Source: Massilioclostridium coli
Lineage (GTDB): Bacteria > Bacillota > Clostridia > Oscillospirales > Ruminococcaceae
NCBI RefSeq assembly: GCF_900095865.1
Contig: NZ_FMIZ01000007.1
Span: 928,530-992,529, forward strand
Length of the DNA: 64,000 nucleotides
Direction: 5' to 3'
Positions 14,565 to 23,609 of this stretch are shown in pieces; within the stretch, counting starts at the first letter, position 1; each line of letters starts with the position of its first letter. The notes under the pieces were generated by a model. It did not search any database. It was not told the DNA's origin and saw only the letters and a program-made list of their open reading frames with translations. The position numbers and the translations under genes are program-made.

Positions 14565-15614
14565 TTATTCAGCTATCGCTTCAAACGCAGGTTGTTTGGG
14601 CAAAAAAAATCCATTTTTTCTGGCTTGTTCCCGGTATTGAATTGGCGAAAGCTGATATTCCTTTTTAAAGATTTTATAAAAATGACGGATATCATGATAC
14701 CCAATAATTTCTACTATCTGTTCCACTGGAAGGTCAGAATTCGCAAGGTAATAGCAGGATTTTTCCAATCGTATCTGCCGGATAATATTGCTAAATGTTT
14801 GGCCAGTTTGTTTTTTTATCGTACGAGAAGTATATTCTGTAGAATAATGGAATGCTTCAGAGAGGGATTCCAATGAAATAGTTGCATAGTTTTTTTGGAT
14901 GTAATCCATCATCTCTTTTGTGTTTTTATCATGCCGAGAGAGGGTCTGAAATTGTTCGATTTGTTGTGAATAAATACGAGAGAGTTCCGCGAATAGCTGG
15001 ATTAATTTTGCTACAATAATGGTTTCTTTAAATTCTTTCTGGTCAAAATGTTCTTGAATAATTTCTTGTACCAGATTGGTCAAATGGTCATTGCATTGGA
15101 ACATCAAATAGGATTGGTTTTGATGTACATTATAAATGGAATCCATAAAAAAACGGAATAGAATGGTGTTTTCCGATAACATCCGCAAAAAGATTTCCTC
15201 TACTAGGCTACGCTTCATCAAAATATTAAACACAATATCGGTTTCCTTTTTAATGCAACAACTATGGATGGCGTTTGGGCTAAGCAATGCCAGAGTATTG
15301 CTGGGCTGTATAATTTCCTGTTCCTGGTTGATCTGATTATAAAAATTCCCTTGATAAACATAGCTCATTTCAAAAAAATCATGATTATGTGGGTAGCCAT
15401 GATTGGTATTGGTATACCGGTAATCATGTAGTGTTACAATTGCTTCAAGTCCATGAACAAACCATTGACTATCCTCAATTGTATGGTAACCCCGTGATAA
15501 GTTTTGCTGCTTGATTGTATTGCGTTCATCGGGCGTTTGTTTTGAAAAACGAATATGATATTGATCCATTTGTTTATGTGCTAACTGAATATAAGTATGC
15601 ATATTAATTGCCAT
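14565..15614 (-). CDS. AraC-family transcriptional regulator of the adjacent rhamnosidase
   Basis: 349 residues. The N-terminal half (about 60-170) is a cupin-like sensing domain (YPHNHDFFEMSYVYQGNFYN, then LALLSPNAIHSC). The last 105 residues carry the two AraC helix-turn-helices (ISLESLSEAFHYSTEYTSRT, then IVEIIGYHDIRHFYKIFKKE, ending LSPIQYRE). It probably binds a sugar and controls transcription. It is divergent from the GH106-like gene across 183 bp. That gene's promoter has a weak -35 element and an inverted repeat at the start site, which fits activator control by this protein. AAGGAAG lies ahead of the ATG. Confidence 0.88.
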   Translation of the reverse strand: MAINMHTYIQLAHKQMDQYHIRFSKQTPDERNTIKQQNLSRGYHTIEDSQWFVHGLEAIVTLHDYRYTNTNHGYPHNHDFFEMSYVYQGNFYNQINQEQEIIQPSNTLALLSPNAIHSCCIKKETDIVFNILMKRSLVEEIFLRMLSENTILFRFFMDSIYNVHQNQSYLMFQCNDHLTNLVQEIIQEHFDQKEFKETIIVAKLIQLFAELSRIYSQQIEQFQTLSRHDKNTKEMMDYIQKNYATISLESLSEAFHYSTEYTSRTIKKQTGQTFSNIIRQIRLEKSCYYLANSDLPVEQIVEIIGYHDIRHFYKIFKKEYQLSPIQYREQARKNGFFLPKQPAFEAIAE

Positions 15615-15742
15615 TTTAGATCTTCCTTTCCATTCTATATTATACTAAAAAAATATAAGTTTTCAACCTTAATCTGGTAAACAGGCATAAAAACAACCAC
15701 AAAACTGCAAAAAAACAACTAAACTTTTTCTTGTAAAAATGA

Positions 15743-15772
15743 TATACTGAATTTACCACGATAGGTAAATTC
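15743..15772 (+). promoter_or_regulatory. Rhamnosidase promoter -10 with adjoining inverted repeat
   Basis: TATACT (15743-15748) is followed at once by a 9-bp inverted repeat, GAATTTACC (15749-15757) and GGTAAATTC (15764-15772), which spans the expected start site. No good -35 is visible at 16-18 bp. The repeat could be an operator or a short 5' hairpin. Confidence 0.5.
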
Positions 15773-15797
15773 AATAAAAAGAGAGGAGTTTTTTGAA

Positions 15798-18700
15798 ATG
15801 AAACTATGGAAAAAAGGGATGTCGGCTCTGCTTGCGGCTGTTATGGTAGCATCCGTTACCGCAACAGTGGTTCCAGTTTCCGCTGAAACACAGGGCTTCG
15901 CAGCAGAATTTTCCTCCCCAGAGGGAAATCAATCCAAATTGAAAACAAGATATTGGATGCCAGGGGCATGGGCTGCTTCCAGTGAAGAAGGCTTACAGGA
16001 AATTCGACGTGAAATCAAAGAAATGGCGGATGCGGGCTATGGTGGTATTGAACTTGCTGACGTGCGCAGCTTAACAGAAACAGAGCAGGATACACTAGAA
16101 GCTGGAAATGAGGATGGAAGTTTTCTCTATGGTTCAAAAAACTGGCAAAAGGTTTTGTTGACTGTATTACAGGCAGCAAAAGACTACGGTCTCCAGGTGG
16201 ATATTACTCTTGGGCCACATTGGCCGGTTTCTTCTAACGAAATCACTCCAAATGATGACGAAGCTGCTCAAGAGTTAACCTATGGGATTCAGAAAATAGC
16301 GCCAGGTGAAAGCTTCTCCGGTATAATTGACCCAGTTAGTGTTACAACTGACAGCCCAGTGATTCAAAATAAACTGAAAGGTGTTTATGTTGCTAAATTA
16401 GTAAAAGAAGGTACTGCAAAAGTCGTACAGGGGATGTTCAATTCCAATCTGGTAGATCGAGAACAGTACACTTTGGATAAAGATACTTATCAGGAAATCA
16501 CCAATACCGATGCGGTAAATAAAGAAAACTTTAACGTTACTTATACCAATGATACAGAAGATACCTATGTTTTAATCTCTGTTTACAGCCGTGGTACAGG
16601 GCAATCAGTAGACGGAAGCTACCAGTTTATGGATTATACGGATACTACCAAAGATACAGGAAAATCCTGCTGGGTAGTAGACCATCTTTCTGTAGCGGGT
16701 GCGGAAACAATTACCAATTATTTGGACAATACGTTATTCACAGACGAAATTAAACAACTACTCCGTGAAGTTGGAGGTTATTTCTTTGAGGATTCTTTGG
16801 AGTTAAAAGGGCTGACCGCATGGTCCACCAACATGGAAGAAGAATTCCAAAACAATTGTGGATATAGTGTACAGGAATCCCTCCCATTTGTAATGGGGTT
16901 GGATAAAGCGGAAAACGATAGTGGTGAACAGGCTATTTTCGTATTTGATGAAGATGAGGATAATTTTGTTGGAAGAGTCCGCCAGGATTATCTGGACACC
17001 CAGAGTGATATGATCATTGAAAATCGTATTCAGACTTTCTCCAATTGGGCTAACGAAACTTATGGTATGGGTTACCGTATGCAGGCTTACGGCGCGATTG
17101 TTGATTCCGGTAAAGCCAGCGCGTATATTGATATTCCAGAAGGGGAACCATTGACCTTTACCAATGAATCCGACCGTTACCGCTTAATGGCGGCAGGACG
17201 TGATATGGGTGGAAAACAGCTGCTTTCCAACGAAATAGGCGCATCCTTTACTTATGGTAGTTGCTACGCCTACCCATATGATGACCTATTGGCAACCATG
17301 AATCGAAATATGGCGGCAGGGGTAAACCAGAATATGCTCCACGGCTATTCCTATGCCTTCTCCCCAGAAGTGCAGTGGCCAGGTTACCACGCATTTGGAA
17401 CTGGAACCTCTGGACCATGGAGTTCCCGTATGCCATCTTGGGAAAATGTCAACGATATTACCGGTTATATTAACCGCACCCAATATGTATTGCAACAGGG
17501 CGTGCAAAAAACGGATATTGCCATTTACCGCCAGGAATACAATGCGGCTATTTGGCAAAAAGGCGTAACAGAGTTCTATTATGACGATGGCCTATTGGCT
17601 GATGCGGGTTATTCTTATCAGTTCTATACTCCAGGTTTGTTTGAGCTGGATTCCGCTATCGTAAAAGACGGTGTGTTAAATCCAGAAGGTCCTGGTTATC
17701 GTGCGATGTTAGTTGATAACACTACAGATAAAAAGAGCGATCCATTGGATTCTATGCCAATTGATATTATCAAAAATATGACAACCTATGCACAGGCAGG
17801 ATTGCCAATTGTCTTTATTGGAAACTTGCCAACCCATGGCCTATATGAAGGAGAAACGGATGCGGAATTTGCCCAGGCGTTAAATGAACTGCTGGCTTGT
17901 GATACGGTTTTACAGGTAGCTAGCTATGCAGATGTTCCAGCAGCTCTGGAAAAATTTAATGTATCCCCAGCAGCGGAATTTACTACTCCTATTGATGATG
18001 TACAAACCATCCGCCGCCAGGAAGGAAATTCCAACTACTATTACTTCTTCAACTCCAGTGCCCAACTAAGCCAAAGTTCTGTTACCACTGGCACTGGTAA
18101 AGATGAAAGCTTTACCGTAAATCTGACGGGGTCTGGCGTTCCGTACCTGTTGAATTCTTGGACAGGGGAAGTAACACCAATTACCAACTACACCAAAACA
18201 GAAACCGGTGCCCAGGTTAGTATTGACCTTCCAGATAGCGACACTACCATTATAGCGATGGCTTCTGAAGAAGATATGGGCGTTGCGGCACCAAAATCCA
18301 ATGTGATTTATGAAAATAATATCGATACTAGCTATAACAATGGAGCCCTAGAAGGAAAAGTTACCGCAAATGGCAACTACCATGCCCTTCTGGAAGATGG
18401 AACCATTTATAATGGAACTGTAGCAGATGTCCCAGCGGCACAGGAACTGACCGATTGGAACCTCACAGTAGAGAGTTGGACAGCAGGGGAAGGCAATGCC
18501 CTGGCAACCAACAAAGAAATTATTGAGGTAGGCAAAACAGATTTGGTTCCTTGGTCTGAAATTGAGGCTGTAGGCGGGAATGTTTCGGGTATTGGAACCT
18601 ATCACACCACCTTTACCCTGGATTCCACCAATGAAAAACTTGGCGCATATTTGAAACTGGAAGATTTGAGTGATACCTATTCTATTATCATCAATGGTCA

Positions 18701-19103
18701 AGAAATTGATACTTGTGACCAGATTGATTATGTAGTAGATTTGAAAGACTATGTAAAACCAGGTGAAAATACTTTGGAAATCAGAGTAGCTTCCCTGTTA
18801 GCGAATGCAATTGGAAAATCCGTTAATAGCGGTTTGATGGGCAAAGTGACCATTCAGCCATATGCAACCGTTACATTGTCCAGTGAAACCCCGGATCCAA
18901 CTCCGTCTGAACCTTCTGAACCAGAAAATCCATCTTCCAAACCATCCGACCCATCCAGTGGTGATGGTGGAAGCAGCAATGGCGGCAGTGGAAATGGCGG
19001 TCATGTACAAACAGGCGATGTTCTTCCAATCGCAGGGGCATTGGCATTGTTGGGCGCATCCGCGGCAGCTGTAGTTGGCATCCGCAGAAAGCGCAATCAT
19101 TAA
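15798..19103 (+). CDS. Cell-wall-anchored GH106-like alpha-L-rhamnosidase
   Basis: 1101 residues. Signal peptide at 1-29 (ending VVPVSA). The catalytic region opens with RYWMPGAWAASSEEGLQEI and MADAGYGGIELADV, the start of the GH106 TIM-barrel. It ends with a GH2-like jelly-roll (GTYHTTFTLDSTNEKLGAYL, then INGQEI, PGENTLEIRV). A Pro/Ser/Gly linker (about 1035-1065) leads to a sorting tail: HVQTGD, a hydrophobic span and RRKRNH, an LPXTG-like variant for sortase. The enzyme should release terminal rhamnose from plant or bacterial glycans at the cell surface. AGAGGAG precedes the ATG. It is probably regulated by the divergent AraC gene. Exact substrate unknown; other GH106-related activities are possible. 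Confidence 0.78.
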   Translation: MKLWKKGMSALLAAVMVASVTATVVPVSAETQGFAAEFSSPEGNQSKLKTRYWMPGAWAASSEEGLQEIRREIKEMADAGYGGIELADVRSLTETEQDTLEAGNEDGSFLYGSKNWQKVLLTVLQAAKDYGLQVDITLGPHWPVSSNEITPNDDEAAQELTYGIQKIAPGESFSGIIDPVSVTTDSPVIQNKLKGVYVAKLVKEGTAKVVQGMFNSNLVDREQYTLDKDTYQEITNTDAVNKENFNVTYTNDTEDTYVLISVYSRGTGQSVDGSYQFMDYTDTTKDTGKSCWVVDHLSVAGAETITNYLDNTLFTDEIKQLLREVGGYFFEDSLELKGLTAWSTNMEEEFQNNCGYSVQESLPFVMGLDKAENDSGEQAIFVFDEDEDNFVGRVRQDYLDTQSDMIIENRIQTFSNWANETYGMGYRMQAYGAIVDSGKASAYIDIPEGEPLTFTNESDRYRLMAAGRDMGGKQLLSNEIGASFTYGSCYAYPYDDLLATMNRNMAAGVNQNMLHGYSYAFSPEVQWPGYHAFGTGTSGPWSSRMPSWENVNDITGYINRTQYVLQQGVQKTDIAIYRQEYNAAIWQKGVTEFYYDDGLLADAGYSYQFYTPGLFELDSAIVKDGVLNPEGPGYRAMLVDNTTDKKSDPLDSMPIDIIKNMTTYAQAGLPIVFIGNLPTHGLYEGETDAEFAQALNELLACDTVLQVASYADVPAALEKFNVSPAAEFTTPIDDVQTIRRQEGNSNYYYFFNSSAQLSQSSVTTGTGKDESFTVNLTGSGVPYLLNSWTGEVTPITNYTKTETGAQVSIDLPDSDTTIIAMASEEDMGVAAPKSNVIYENNIDTSYNNGALEGKVTANGNYHALLEDGTIYNGTVADVPAAQELTDWNLTVESWTAGEGNALATNKEIIEVGKTDLVPWSEIEAVGGNVSGIGTYHTTFTLDSTNEKLGAYLKLEDLSDTYSIIINGQEIDTCDQIDYVVDLKDYVKPGENTLEIRVASLLANAIGKSVNSGLMGKVTIQPYATVTLSSETPDPTPSEPSEPENPSSKPSDPSSGDGGSSNGGSGNGGHVQTGDVLPIAGALALLGASAAAVVGIRRKRNH

Positions 19104-19160
19104 TTACGATTACCTTCATCTATTATCCTTAGTTTCTTTTCCTGCCATAAATGGCACAGT

Positions 19161-19193
19161 AAAACCGGTACATTTTTTGTACCGGTTTTGCTG
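19161..19193. terminator. Shared terminator between the rhamnosidase and a convergent regulator
   Basis: A 12-bp stem (AAAACCGGTACA with TGTACCGGTTTT, 19161-19189) whose ends give T-runs on both strands. It lies between the stops of two convergent genes. Confidence 0.8.
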
Positions 19194-19197
19194 TATG

Positions 19198-19461
19198 TTA
19201 TGGATTATTTTGAGAAAGGAAATTCGTTCTGTTGTTTCGGGGTTTCCGTTGTTTTACCTTTCCCTCCGCCAGAGCATCCAAGTCAATTCCTAAACTATTA
19301 CAGAGCTTTCTAGCTGTAGTAATTCCTAAATTTCCAGCTCCTTTTTTGTATATTTTTTCCAACACAGAAGGAGGAATATCGTTTTTCTCTGAAAAATCTT
19401 GGATACTCCCATAACGGGTTACAATAATCTTTTTTAATTTTTGCTGTTCTTTTTGCTCCAT
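19198..19461 (-). CDS. Small XRE-like regulator
   Basis: 87 residues, almost all helix-turn-helix. IIVTRYGSIQDFSEKNDIPP is followed by SVLEKIYKKGAGNLGITTAR and LCNSLGIDLDALAEG, ending in a basic tail. The LGID.DAL.EG ending is typical of phage-type XRE repressors in Clostridia. AGGAGGAG precedes the ATG. It is divergent from another short helix-turn-helix gene at 19625, forming a repressor/anti-repressor-like pair, perhaps the remains of a prophage or element. Confidence 0.75.
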   Translation of the reverse strand: MEQKEQQKLKKIIVTRYGSIQDFSEKNDIPPSVLEKIYKKGAGNLGITTARKLCNSLGIDLDALAEGKVKQRKPRNNRTNFLSQNNP

Positions 19462-19559
19462 TTTTTCTCCTCCTATTTTGATTGATTGTTTTATTTTCCC
19501 AATTGTTTTGTTTTTTATAATTTAATATATTGTTTTTAAAAATATCTTTTGTGTTTTTA

Positions 19560-19588
19560 TTGACATCCTAGAGAAACCAGATTATAAT
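19560..19588 (+). promoter_or_regulatory. Consensus promoter of the 19625 gene
   Basis: TTGACA (19560-19565), 17 bp, TATAAT (19583-19588): a perfect housekeeping promoter, 37 bp before the ATG at 19625. Confidence 0.85.
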
Positions 19589-19624
19589 GGAAGAAAAGTA
19601 ATAATTTGGAAAGGAGAAAACGCT

Positions 19625-19834
19625 ATGTTTCCAAACCTTCGGGCAGAGATGGCCAGGAAGAGGGTCACAAGCCATATGTTGGCAGATGCAATTGGGGTGA
19701 ATCCAGCTACTATGTCCGCTAAACTCAACCATCCAGACCGTTTGAAGCTGATGGAGTGCAAAATCATTCAGGCAAAATTTTTTCCTCATCTTACGATTGA
19801 TGAACTATTTGCCACAGGAGAACATGAAGAGTAA
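19625..19834 (+). CDS. Phage-type small helix-turn-helix protein
   Basis: 69 residues. MFPNLRAEMARKRVTSHMLA, then DAIGVNPATMSAKLNHPDR and FPHLTIDELFATGE, form a short XRE-like domain resembling phage Cro-like proteins. GGAAAGGAG gives the ribosome-binding site, and a perfect promoter lies upstream. It is divergent from the 19198-19461 regulator. The target is unknown. Confidence 0.75.
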   Translation: MFPNLRAEMARKRVTSHMLADAIGVNPATMSAKLNHPDRLKLMECKIIQAKFFPHLTIDELFATGEHEE

Positions 19835-20431
19835 GGAGAGTTAGAACTTTTTGGTTTCATACAGTCAATCTCATATGCTTATAATTGATATGTTGATTGC
19901 GGGGATAATAATGCTCTTTCGCTGTTTGTTCGACACAGGGTTTCCCCACTGATTAGCCGATTTTATCTGCCAGTATTTCCTTTTTGTAGTTCTCCTATTC
20001 GAGGTTTTGGCAGGGTTCCATAATCGCGCGTATTGGAAAGCCAAGAGGTCAGTGCAAAAAAATGAAGCCTTGTTTTTATTTGGCAGCTTGGTAAATATCA
20101 TAAAATTTTTGGTATTTACTATTTACCTAATTACAGCCTTATATTTCCATATAGATGCTTTGGCGTTTCGCCTTCAAGGAATTGTATTGGGCAACTTACA
20201 GCTATTGCTGGAATATGCAGTGATTTTATATTGGCTGCTTGTGAACTGTTTTGGAAGGATAAAATTCGTGATGCTATTCATCCAGCCAAATAGTTTGTTA
20301 TCCAATTAGGAGTTGCGGCTGTAACGATTGCTGTGATCTCTTCCGATACCTTATTAAGGTATCCACAAACGATGGATTTATTATTTGGCAATCTATTGTT
20401 TTGGCGGTAAACGCTATTTTTCTGGATATAC
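19835..20431 (+). pseudogene. Decayed membrane-protein gene
   Basis: No intact gene covers this 600-bp stretch. One frame (about 20007-20309) encodes three hydrophobic segments (LVNIIKFLVFTIYLITALYF, LGNLQLLLEYAVILYWLLVN and a third) without a ribosome-binding site. Other frames continue membrane-like coding downstream (to about 20430), separated by stops. I read this as a frameshifted multi-span membrane protein, possibly a transporter. The family cannot be identified. Confidence 0.35.
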
Positions 20432-20530
20432 TTGACAATTTTTTTATATGATGTACAATAAAGATATCATCTATTTTATCAAAATAGATCTTGTGTATGA
20501 TAGTAAATATGGTGGATACCATATTTACTA
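20432..20530 (+). promoter_or_regulatory. Desulfoferrodoxin promoter with two inverted repeats
   Basis: TTGACA (20432-20437), 16 bp, TACAAT (20454-20459). A 9-bp inverted repeat at 20469-20489 (ATCTATTTT/AAAATAGAT) covers the start site. A perfect 13-bp inverted repeat at 20501-20530 (TAGTAAATATGGT/ACCATATTTACTA, GGAT between) lies in the leader. Neither is followed by a T-run, so operators are more likely than terminators. Neither matches the PerR, Fur or Rex boxes as I remember them. Confidence 0.6.
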
Positions 20531-20574
20531 AGAACAACTTTTGATGTTATTTGATCCATGAAAGGATGAGCATT

Positions 20575-20958
20575 ATGAAACAAAGATTTTTTATTTGTGA
20601 ACACTGTGGTAATATTGTTACTTTGGTAGAGGATAAAGGGGTTCCAGTTGTTTGTTGTGGGCAAAAAATGACCGAGCTGGTTCCTGGTTCTGTGGACGCT
20701 GCTGTGGAAAAACACGTTCCTGTTGTAACAGTAAATGGAAATATTGTTACAGTATCAGTTGGTTCCACACCACATCCAATGGCAGAAGAACACTATATTA
20801 CATGGGTAGCGGTGGAAACCAAACACGGATTCCAAATCCGGCATTTAGCACCAGGCGAAAGTACCACTGCCAATTTTGCGGTTGTGCCAGGGGATAAGCT
20901 GGTTACTGCTTACGCTTATTGTAACCTTCACGGTTTGTGGAAAGCGGATGCAGAATAA
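20575..20958 (+). CDS. Desulfoferrodoxin (superoxide reductase, two-iron type)
   Basis: 127 residues. The N-terminal desulforedoxin-like domain holds the FeCys4 centre (C8, C11, C27, C28 in ICEHCG and VCCGQ). The C-terminal domain holds the catalytic Fe(His)4Cys centre: H47 in EKHVP, H67 in PHPM, H73 in EEHYI, C116 and H119 in YCNLHG. E45 and K46 lie beside H47. It reduces superoxide to hydrogen peroxide in the cytoplasm without releasing oxygen, the usual defence of anaerobes. AAGGATGAG lies ahead of the ATG at 20575, chosen over the earlier in-frame ATG at 20551. It is a single-gene unit with its own promoter and terminator. Confidence 0.95.
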   Translation: MKQRFFICEHCGNIVTLVEDKGVPVVCCGQKMTELVPGSVDAAVEKHVPVVTVNGNIVTVSVGSTPHPMAEEHYITWVAVETKHGFQIRHLAPGESTTANFAVVPGDKLVTAYAYCNLHGLWKADAE

Positions 20959-20966
20959 ATATCATT

Positions 20967-20992
20967 GCCCTGATTTAGGTCAGGGCTTTTTT
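20967..20992 (+). terminator. Desulfoferrodoxin terminator
   Basis: GCCCTGA/TCAGGGC stem, 6-base loop, six T. The rest of the gap to 21278 is AT-rich and holds only the ribosome-binding site of the next gene. Confidence 0.9.
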
Positions 20993-21278
20993 GTTTCCTG
21001 TCCAGATGAGAAATTGAACGAAATATGAATATCAACGTATTTTTATTGCAACTTTTGTTCTATCATAGTAAAATAAGATGGAACTTTGTTCGTTTATCAA
21101 TAAATAATAAACATGCGATATTATGGGTAGAAAAAATTATAAAGGAATTGAAAGATTATTCAAAAATCTATTTGGAATGGAAATTGTTTTTTGTTAGGAA
21201 TAAATGGCTATCTAATATGAATAGTAGGCATTTTTCCTGTTTTCAATAGAAAGTATGAGAAAAGGAGGATGGAATCAT

Positions 21279-22223
21279 ATGAAACTTCCTGTTTTGCTAG
21301 ATTGTGATCCAGGAATTGACGATGCTGTCGCCATAGCGGTACTGGCAGCAGCAGAACAGATTGACCTAAAGGCGATTACTACCTGTGCAGGGAACCAGCT
21401 ACCCTCCAAAACCTATGCCAATGCCCGCAACCTATTGTATTTGATGGGAAAAGAGCAAATTCCAGTATATCAAGGGGCACAAAAACCTCTTTACCGTGAA
21501 CTGTTGATTGCGGGGGATATTCATGGAGATACCGGCTTGGGGGAGGTCGTGCTGGAACAAAGTCCAGCACCTCATACCAATAAATCTGCTATACAGTTAA
21601 TGGGAGAATTGGTGGCAGAAACTCCTGGAATTATCATAGCAGCCACAGGGCCATTAACCAATATTGCGATTTTTTTAGCTGCTTATCCTGAATTAAAACA
21701 GAATATCCAGCGTATTGTATTAATGGGAGGAGCCTACTATGGTGGAAATTTAACTCCCTGTGCGGAATTTAATATAGCAGTGGACCCGGAAGCTGCAAAA
21801 CTTGTATTTGAAAGCGGAGTGCCCATTGAGATGTTTGGATTGGATGTCACTCGCCAGGCACAATTTTATCAGGAGGATATCCAGCGGCTGAGCCAGCTGA
21901 GCAACCGTACCGGGAAGCTGCTGGCGAAAATGGTGGCGTTCCATGGCGTCCATTCACTGCAACCAGTTCTGGCTCCGCCAGACCATGTGGAAGGAATGCA
22001 CATGCATGACCCCTGCGTGGCAGCCTATTTACTCCAGCCGGAACTGTTTACAATGGTACCGGTAAATGTGGCGGTGGAAACAAAAGGGGAATATACGGCA
22101 GGATGTACTGTTGTAGACTATTATCATAAAACCGGCCGCACCCCTAACGCTAATGTAGCGTTTGCGGTGGACCGAAAAAAATTTGTCGATTTAGTGTGTA
22201 ATCAGGTTGCGAAACTGAAGTGA
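21279..22223 (+). CDS. Inosine/uridine-preferring nucleoside hydrolase
   Basis: 314 residues, usual length for the family. The calcium-binding N-terminal motif is LLDCDPGIDDAVAI (DxDxGxDD). GDIHGDTGLGE, GPLTNIAIFL, RIVLMGGAYYGGN and AEFNIAVDPEAA are the other conserved blocks, and the late His occurs in MHDPCVAAYL. It splits ribonucleosides into base and ribose. AAGGAGG sets the start at 21279. The next gene, a PfkB sugar kinase, begins 12 bp after the stop, so together they would free and phosphorylate ribose for the pentose phosphate pathway. Confidence 0.92.
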   Translation: MKLPVLLDCDPGIDDAVAIAVLAAAEQIDLKAITTCAGNQLPSKTYANARNLLYLMGKEQIPVYQGAQKPLYRELLIAGDIHGDTGLGEVVLEQSPAPHTNKSAIQLMGELVAETPGIIIAATGPLTNIAIFLAAYPELKQNIQRIVLMGGAYYGGNLTPCAEFNIAVDPEAAKLVFESGVPIEMFGLDVTRQAQFYQEDIQRLSQLSNRTGKLLAKMVAFHGVHSLQPVLAPPDHVEGMHMHDPCVAAYLLQPELFTMVPVNVAVETKGEYTAGCTVVDYYHKTGRTPNANVAFAVDRKKFVDLVCNQVAKLK

Positions 22224-22234
22224 AGGTGATACAA

Positions 22235-23119
22235 TTGAAACTGTTGAATTTTGGTTCTTTAAATATTGATTATGTGTATTCTTTGGATCATTTGGTGCTG
22301 CCAGGAGAAACCATCAGCTCCAACCGAAGAGATATTTTCTGCGGCGGAAAAGGGCTGAATCAGTCCATCGCATTCGCAAAAGCCGGCGCGAAGGTTTACC
22401 ATGCTGGAAAAGTTGGACAGGATGGCAAACTTCTTTTAGATGTACTGGAACGGCATGGGGTGGATTGCAGTTATGTCCAAACCATTGAAGGCGCTTCCGG
22501 TCATACCATTATTCAGGTGGACAGGAAAGGGGAAAACAGTATTATCCTATATGGGGGAGCCAATCGGATGATAACACCAGAAGATGTCACCGAAGTCCTT
22601 TCTCACTTTACAGCAGGAGATGTGGTCGTTCTGCAAAACGAGATTTCCTCTTTAAAAGAAATCATCCTCCAGGCGCATGATAAAGGAATGAAAATTATCT
22701 TCAATCCCGCCCCATTTGAGCAAAAGTTGCTAGAGTATCCTCTGGAATATATCGACCTGTTGATTGTCAATGAGGTGGAAGGCGGGCAGTGTTCTGGCAA
22801 AACCGAACCAAAAGAGATTTTAACTACCTTATATAACCGCTACCATACAGCGGTGTTGCTCACCTTGGGGAAAGAGGGGGCAATGTACTATGACGGGGAT
22901 GGTATGGAATCTCATCCAATCTACCCATCTAATGTGGTGGATACCACCGCGGCGGGGGATACCTTTACCGGCTATTTCGCTAACGCCCTGCTCACTGGCT
23001 CCACGCCAAAACAGGCGCTGGAATTGGCATCAAAAGCTTCCTCTATTACGGTATCTCGCTCTGGCGCAGCGGATTCGATTCCGTATTACGCAGAAATTCA
23101 AGAACAGTTTGGAGAATAA
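22235..23119 (+). CDS. rbsK: PfkB-family sugar kinase, probably ribokinase
   Basis: 294 residues. The N-terminus (LNFGSLNIDYVYSLDH), GGKGLNQSIAFAKAGAKVYH, NEVEG and the anion-hole motif DTTAAGDTFTGYF (catalytic Asp in AGD) are PfkB hallmarks. The closest pattern is ribokinase (GGKG.NQ...A..GA). It phosphorylates ribose or a related sugar with ATP. TTG at 22235 is taken as start because AAGGTG lies six bases ahead; the upstream GTG (22220) would overlap the nucleoside hydrolase stop. It forms a salvage pair with that gene. Other furanose substrates cannot be excluded. Confidence 0.88.
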   Translation: MKLLNFGSLNIDYVYSLDHLVLPGETISSNRRDIFCGGKGLNQSIAFAKAGAKVYHAGKVGQDGKLLLDVLERHGVDCSYVQTIEGASGHTIIQVDRKGENSIILYGGANRMITPEDVTEVLSHFTAGDVVVLQNEISSLKEIILQAHDKGMKIIFNPAPFEQKLLEYPLEYIDLLIVNEVEGGQCSGKTEPKEILTTLYNRYHTAVLLTLGKEGAMYYDGDGMESHPIYPSNVVDTTAAGDTFTGYFANALLTGSTPKQALELASKASSITVSRSGAADSIPYYAEIQEQFGE

Positions 23120-23125
23120 ATAACT

Positions 23126-23590
23126 ATGGACCGTGTACAAAAAGCATTGGATTTATTTTATGTAGGTTACAATTGTAGCCAGTCTGTTTTTGCGGCATTT
23201 AGTGACTTGTTTGGCATTCCAGAACAGCAAGCATTATTATTATCTTCTGGTTTTGGTGCCGGTATGGGCGGCCTGCGGGAAAAATGTGGCGCTGTTACCG
23301 GAATGTTTCTGTTGGCAGGGCTAGCACATGATGGCTATGACCGTACAGACATCCAATCCAAAAAAGAACTTTATGATTGGATCAAACAGTTGGATCAGGA
23401 GTTCACACAAAAAATGGGTACTACTTGTTGTCGAGAACTGCTTACCAACGCCAAATGCCTTGTGAAAGAGAACCCATCCGAACGAGATGAAAAATATTAT
23501 CAAAAACGTCCTTGCGCTTTGTTTGTAGAAACTGCCGCAAAGATGGTACAGGAACATTTACTTCCACACTTAAAAGAAGAAAAAGCTTAA
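23126..23590 (+). CDS. C_GCAxxG_C_C-family redox-type protein
   Basis: 154 residues. The family pattern is clear: YNCSQSVFAAF, GFGAGMGGLREKCGAVTGMF (the C-G-A-x-x-G element), then GTTCCREL and a late RPCA. The spaced cysteines may bind a metal or iron-sulfur cluster, and relatives are often found near redox genes. No enzymatic reaction is established for the family. It follows the ribokinase by 6 bp and is probably cotranscribed with the nucleoside hydrolase operon. No signal peptide. Confidence 0.85.
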   Translation: MDRVQKALDLFYVGYNCSQSVFAAFSDLFGIPEQQALLLSSGFGAGMGGLREKCGAVTGMFLLAGLAHDGYDRTDIQSKKELYDWIKQLDQEFTQKMGTTCCRELLTNAKCLVKENPSERDEKYYQKRPCALFVETAAKMVQEHLLPHLKEEKA

Positions 23591-23609
23591 TTTCAGGAGG
23601 TCAACTTCA

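Noticed and set aside
17248-19119. Antisense and out-of-frame open frames within the first rhamnosidase
   Set aside because: Low-complexity His/Cys/Trp-rich translations typical of shadows, no start signals.
21025-21249. A 74-codon frame between desulfoferrodoxin and the nucleoside hydrolase
   Set aside because: No ribosome-binding site and composition typical of AT-rich spacer.
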